From: Marinobacterium arenosum
GTDB taxonomy: Bacteria > Pseudomonadota > Gammaproteobacteria > Pseudomonadales > Balneatricaceae
Reading direction: 5' to 3'
DNA length: 64,000 nucleotides
NCBI RefSeq assembly: GCF_019795155.1
Contig: NZ_JAILYN010000011.1
Span: 34,196 to 98,195, forward strand
Under the pieces are notes generated by a model, which saw nothing but the letters and a program-made list of their open reading frames with translations, had not been told where the DNA came from and ran no database searches. This document shows, piece after piece, positions 62,982 to 64,000 of the stretch. The position numbers and the translations under genes are program-made. Each line of letters starts with the position of its first letter. Position 1 is the first letter of the stretch.

Positions 62982-63692
62982 ATGAACAACAAGAGCTTGA
63001 TAACCAACGCCCTGGCGTTGCTGTTGGTATTGGCCGGCTGGAAGACCGGCGATTCGGTATTACTCAGTGTCGGCCTGTTCGCCCTGTCCGGGGCGCTGAC
63101 CAACTGGTTGGCGGTGCATATGCTGTTCGAGCGGGTACCGGGCCTGTACGGTTCCGGGGTGATTCCGGCGCGCTTCGAGGACTTCAAGGCCGGTATCAAG
63201 AGCCTGATGATGGAGCAGTTCTTCACCGAGCAGAACATCGAGCGTTTCCTGGCCGCCGACAACGGCAAGCAACCGGATCTTCATCTGGCGCCGGTGATCG
63301 ACAAGCTCGACTTCGAGCCGACCTTCGATGCGCTGGTCGACGTGATCCAGCAATCCTCGTTCGGTGGCATGCTGGCGATGGTCGGCGGCGTCGAGGTGTT
63401 GCAGCCGTTGCGTGAGCCGTTCTGCAACAAGATGAAGCTGAGCCTGGAGGATATGACCCGCGACGAGCGCTTCGTGCGGTTGCTGAAGGATGAATTGGAA
63501 CAGCCGGACGTGTTGGCCGAGATGCAGGCCAAGGTCGAAGCGATCGTCGATCAGCGCCTGGCCGAGCTGACCCCGCAACTGGTCAAGGAGATCATCCAGC
63601 GGATGATCCGCGAGCACCTCGGTTGGCTGGTGGTCTGGGGCGGCGTGTTCGGTGGCCTGATCGGCCTGCTGGCCGGGATGCTGGGCGCCTGA
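62982..63692 (+). CDS. DUF445 family membrane protein
   Basis: 236 residues with an N-terminal membrane pair (ALALLLVLAGWKTGDSVLLSVGLFALSGALTNWLAVHMLF), the conserved FERVPGLYGSGVIPARFEDFK segment, a long helical cytoplasmic or periplasmic region (about 70-205) and a C-terminal hydrophobic segment (LGWLVVWGGVFGGLIGLLAGMLG). DUF445 proteins have no assigned reaction. GAGAGGAAGG precedes the ATG. Stands alone. Confidence 0.88.
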   Translation: MNNKSLITNALALLLVLAGWKTGDSVLLSVGLFALSGALTNWLAVHMLFERVPGLYGSGVIPARFEDFKAGIKSLMMEQFFTEQNIERFLAADNGKQPDLHLAPVIDKLDFEPTFDALVDVIQQSSFGGMLAMVGGVEVLQPLREPFCNKMKLSLEDMTRDERFVRLLKDELEQPDVLAEMQAKVEAIVDQRLAELTPQLVKEIIQRMIREHLGWLVVWGGVFGGLIGLLAGMLGA

Positions 63693-63721
63693 GCCGGCCG
63701 GTTCGCAGCCGTGCTTTCCTA

Positions 63722-63900
63722 TGGAGGAGGGGCTTCGGCCGCGACCTGAGGCGGTTCCGTCGGCACCATGGCCGATCGCCCTCGCTACCCAAGGGGCATG
63801 CCAAGCGGGCCGCTACGAAGTAGAAGCCCTTGTAGCAGCGGGCTCCGACCGCGACAGGGTTGGCGTAGTCCGAGGAGGTCGCCCTCGGAGCGGGCTGCTT
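63722..63900. repeat. REP cluster at the right edge
   Basis: REP-type cores at 63722-63749, 63774-63816 (extended-loop variant, inverted), 63832-63855 and 63878-63900. The sequence matches the subtypes seen near narL and narG: GTAGCAGCGGGCTCCGACCG is identical to units 3-4 of the narL array. The rest of the edge to 64000 shows no gene. Confidence 0.82.
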
Positions 63901-64000
63901 GTATCTCTCGTTGATGGGTGATTAGCTACCGCCCATCGCAAGGAGCCGGTGAGCCAGGCGGGCTGCGAAGTCGAAAAGACTGCCCTGTAGATGAGGCCCC

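Overview
The window is a GC-rich chromosomal segment from a respiratory, probably marine or sediment gammaproteobacterium. The gene order is pseudomonad-like: narL-narX / narK-narK-narGHJI-ppiC ... moaA, a stand-alone trpGDC block, rpsF-rpsR-rplI-dnaB, an NAD-glutamate dehydrogenase of about 1600 residues, and REP-type palindromes related to the Pseudomonas GTAGgAGCGGGCTtGCCCGCGA family. Genus is not decided from the sequence; a Pseudomonadales/Oceanospirillales relative is most consistent. No rRNA, tRNA, CRISPR array, prophage or transposase gene was seen.

Layout. (1) 1-8585: iron acquisition. An ATP-grasp ligase, an IucA/IucC synthetase and a PLP decarboxylase form a minus-strand, translationally coupled NIS siderophore operon (vibrioferrin-like in content) that runs off the left edge. 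It diverges, across a Fur-box region, from a FecI-type sigma factor, a FecR-type anti-sigma and a TonB receptor with an STN signalling domain. (2) 8586-10101: a small AT-richer patch with a GFA-family gene, paired small palindromes and four tandem REP pairs. (3) 10102-24868: nitrate respiration, comprising narXL, two NarK transporters, narGHJI and a PpiC isomerase. The narK and narG promoters carry the same pair of sites: a NarL-type 7-2-7 element exactly 52 bp upstream of an FNR/Anr box. (4) 24869-31058: a 15-bp tandem repeat, a beta carbonic anhydrase, a ~540-bp inverted element of unknown nature, then moaA, a Dnr-like regulator, a DGC-domain zinc protein, moaB-moeA-moaD. These supply molybdenum cofactor for NarG; moaC and moaE are not here. 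(5) 31059-33365: DoxX and GST genes divergent from a LysR regulator.

(6) 33506-36514: a short Trp-containing leader peptide followed by trpG-trpD-trpC and an OsmC gene. (7) 36715-42558: a DUF2799 lipoprotein, rpsF-rpsR-rplI, dnaB, upp and uraA. (8) 42777-50191: signalling genes. A sugar-binding-type periplasmic protein is coupled to a membrane GGDEF-EAL protein. Next, an orphan TAXI binding protein converges on an orphan histidine kinase. The two membrane sensors appear to share the same type of short periplasmic domain. (9) 49202-58602: a TAXI-TRAP transporter, a UspA protein and NAD-glutamate dehydrogenase, a plausible glutamate (or related acid) uptake and catabolism block. (10) 59425-63692: manC/algA, an SDR epimerase and a WbpL/WecA-type sugar-phosphate transferase (surface polysaccharide), then a DUF445 membrane protein and more REP elements at the right edge.

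The best candidates for something undescribed are the 540-bp inverted element at 25946-26485, whose two arms keep hairpin pairing through compensatory changes; the paired binding-protein/membrane-sensor modules at 42777-48880; and the trpGDC leader peptide without an obvious terminator.
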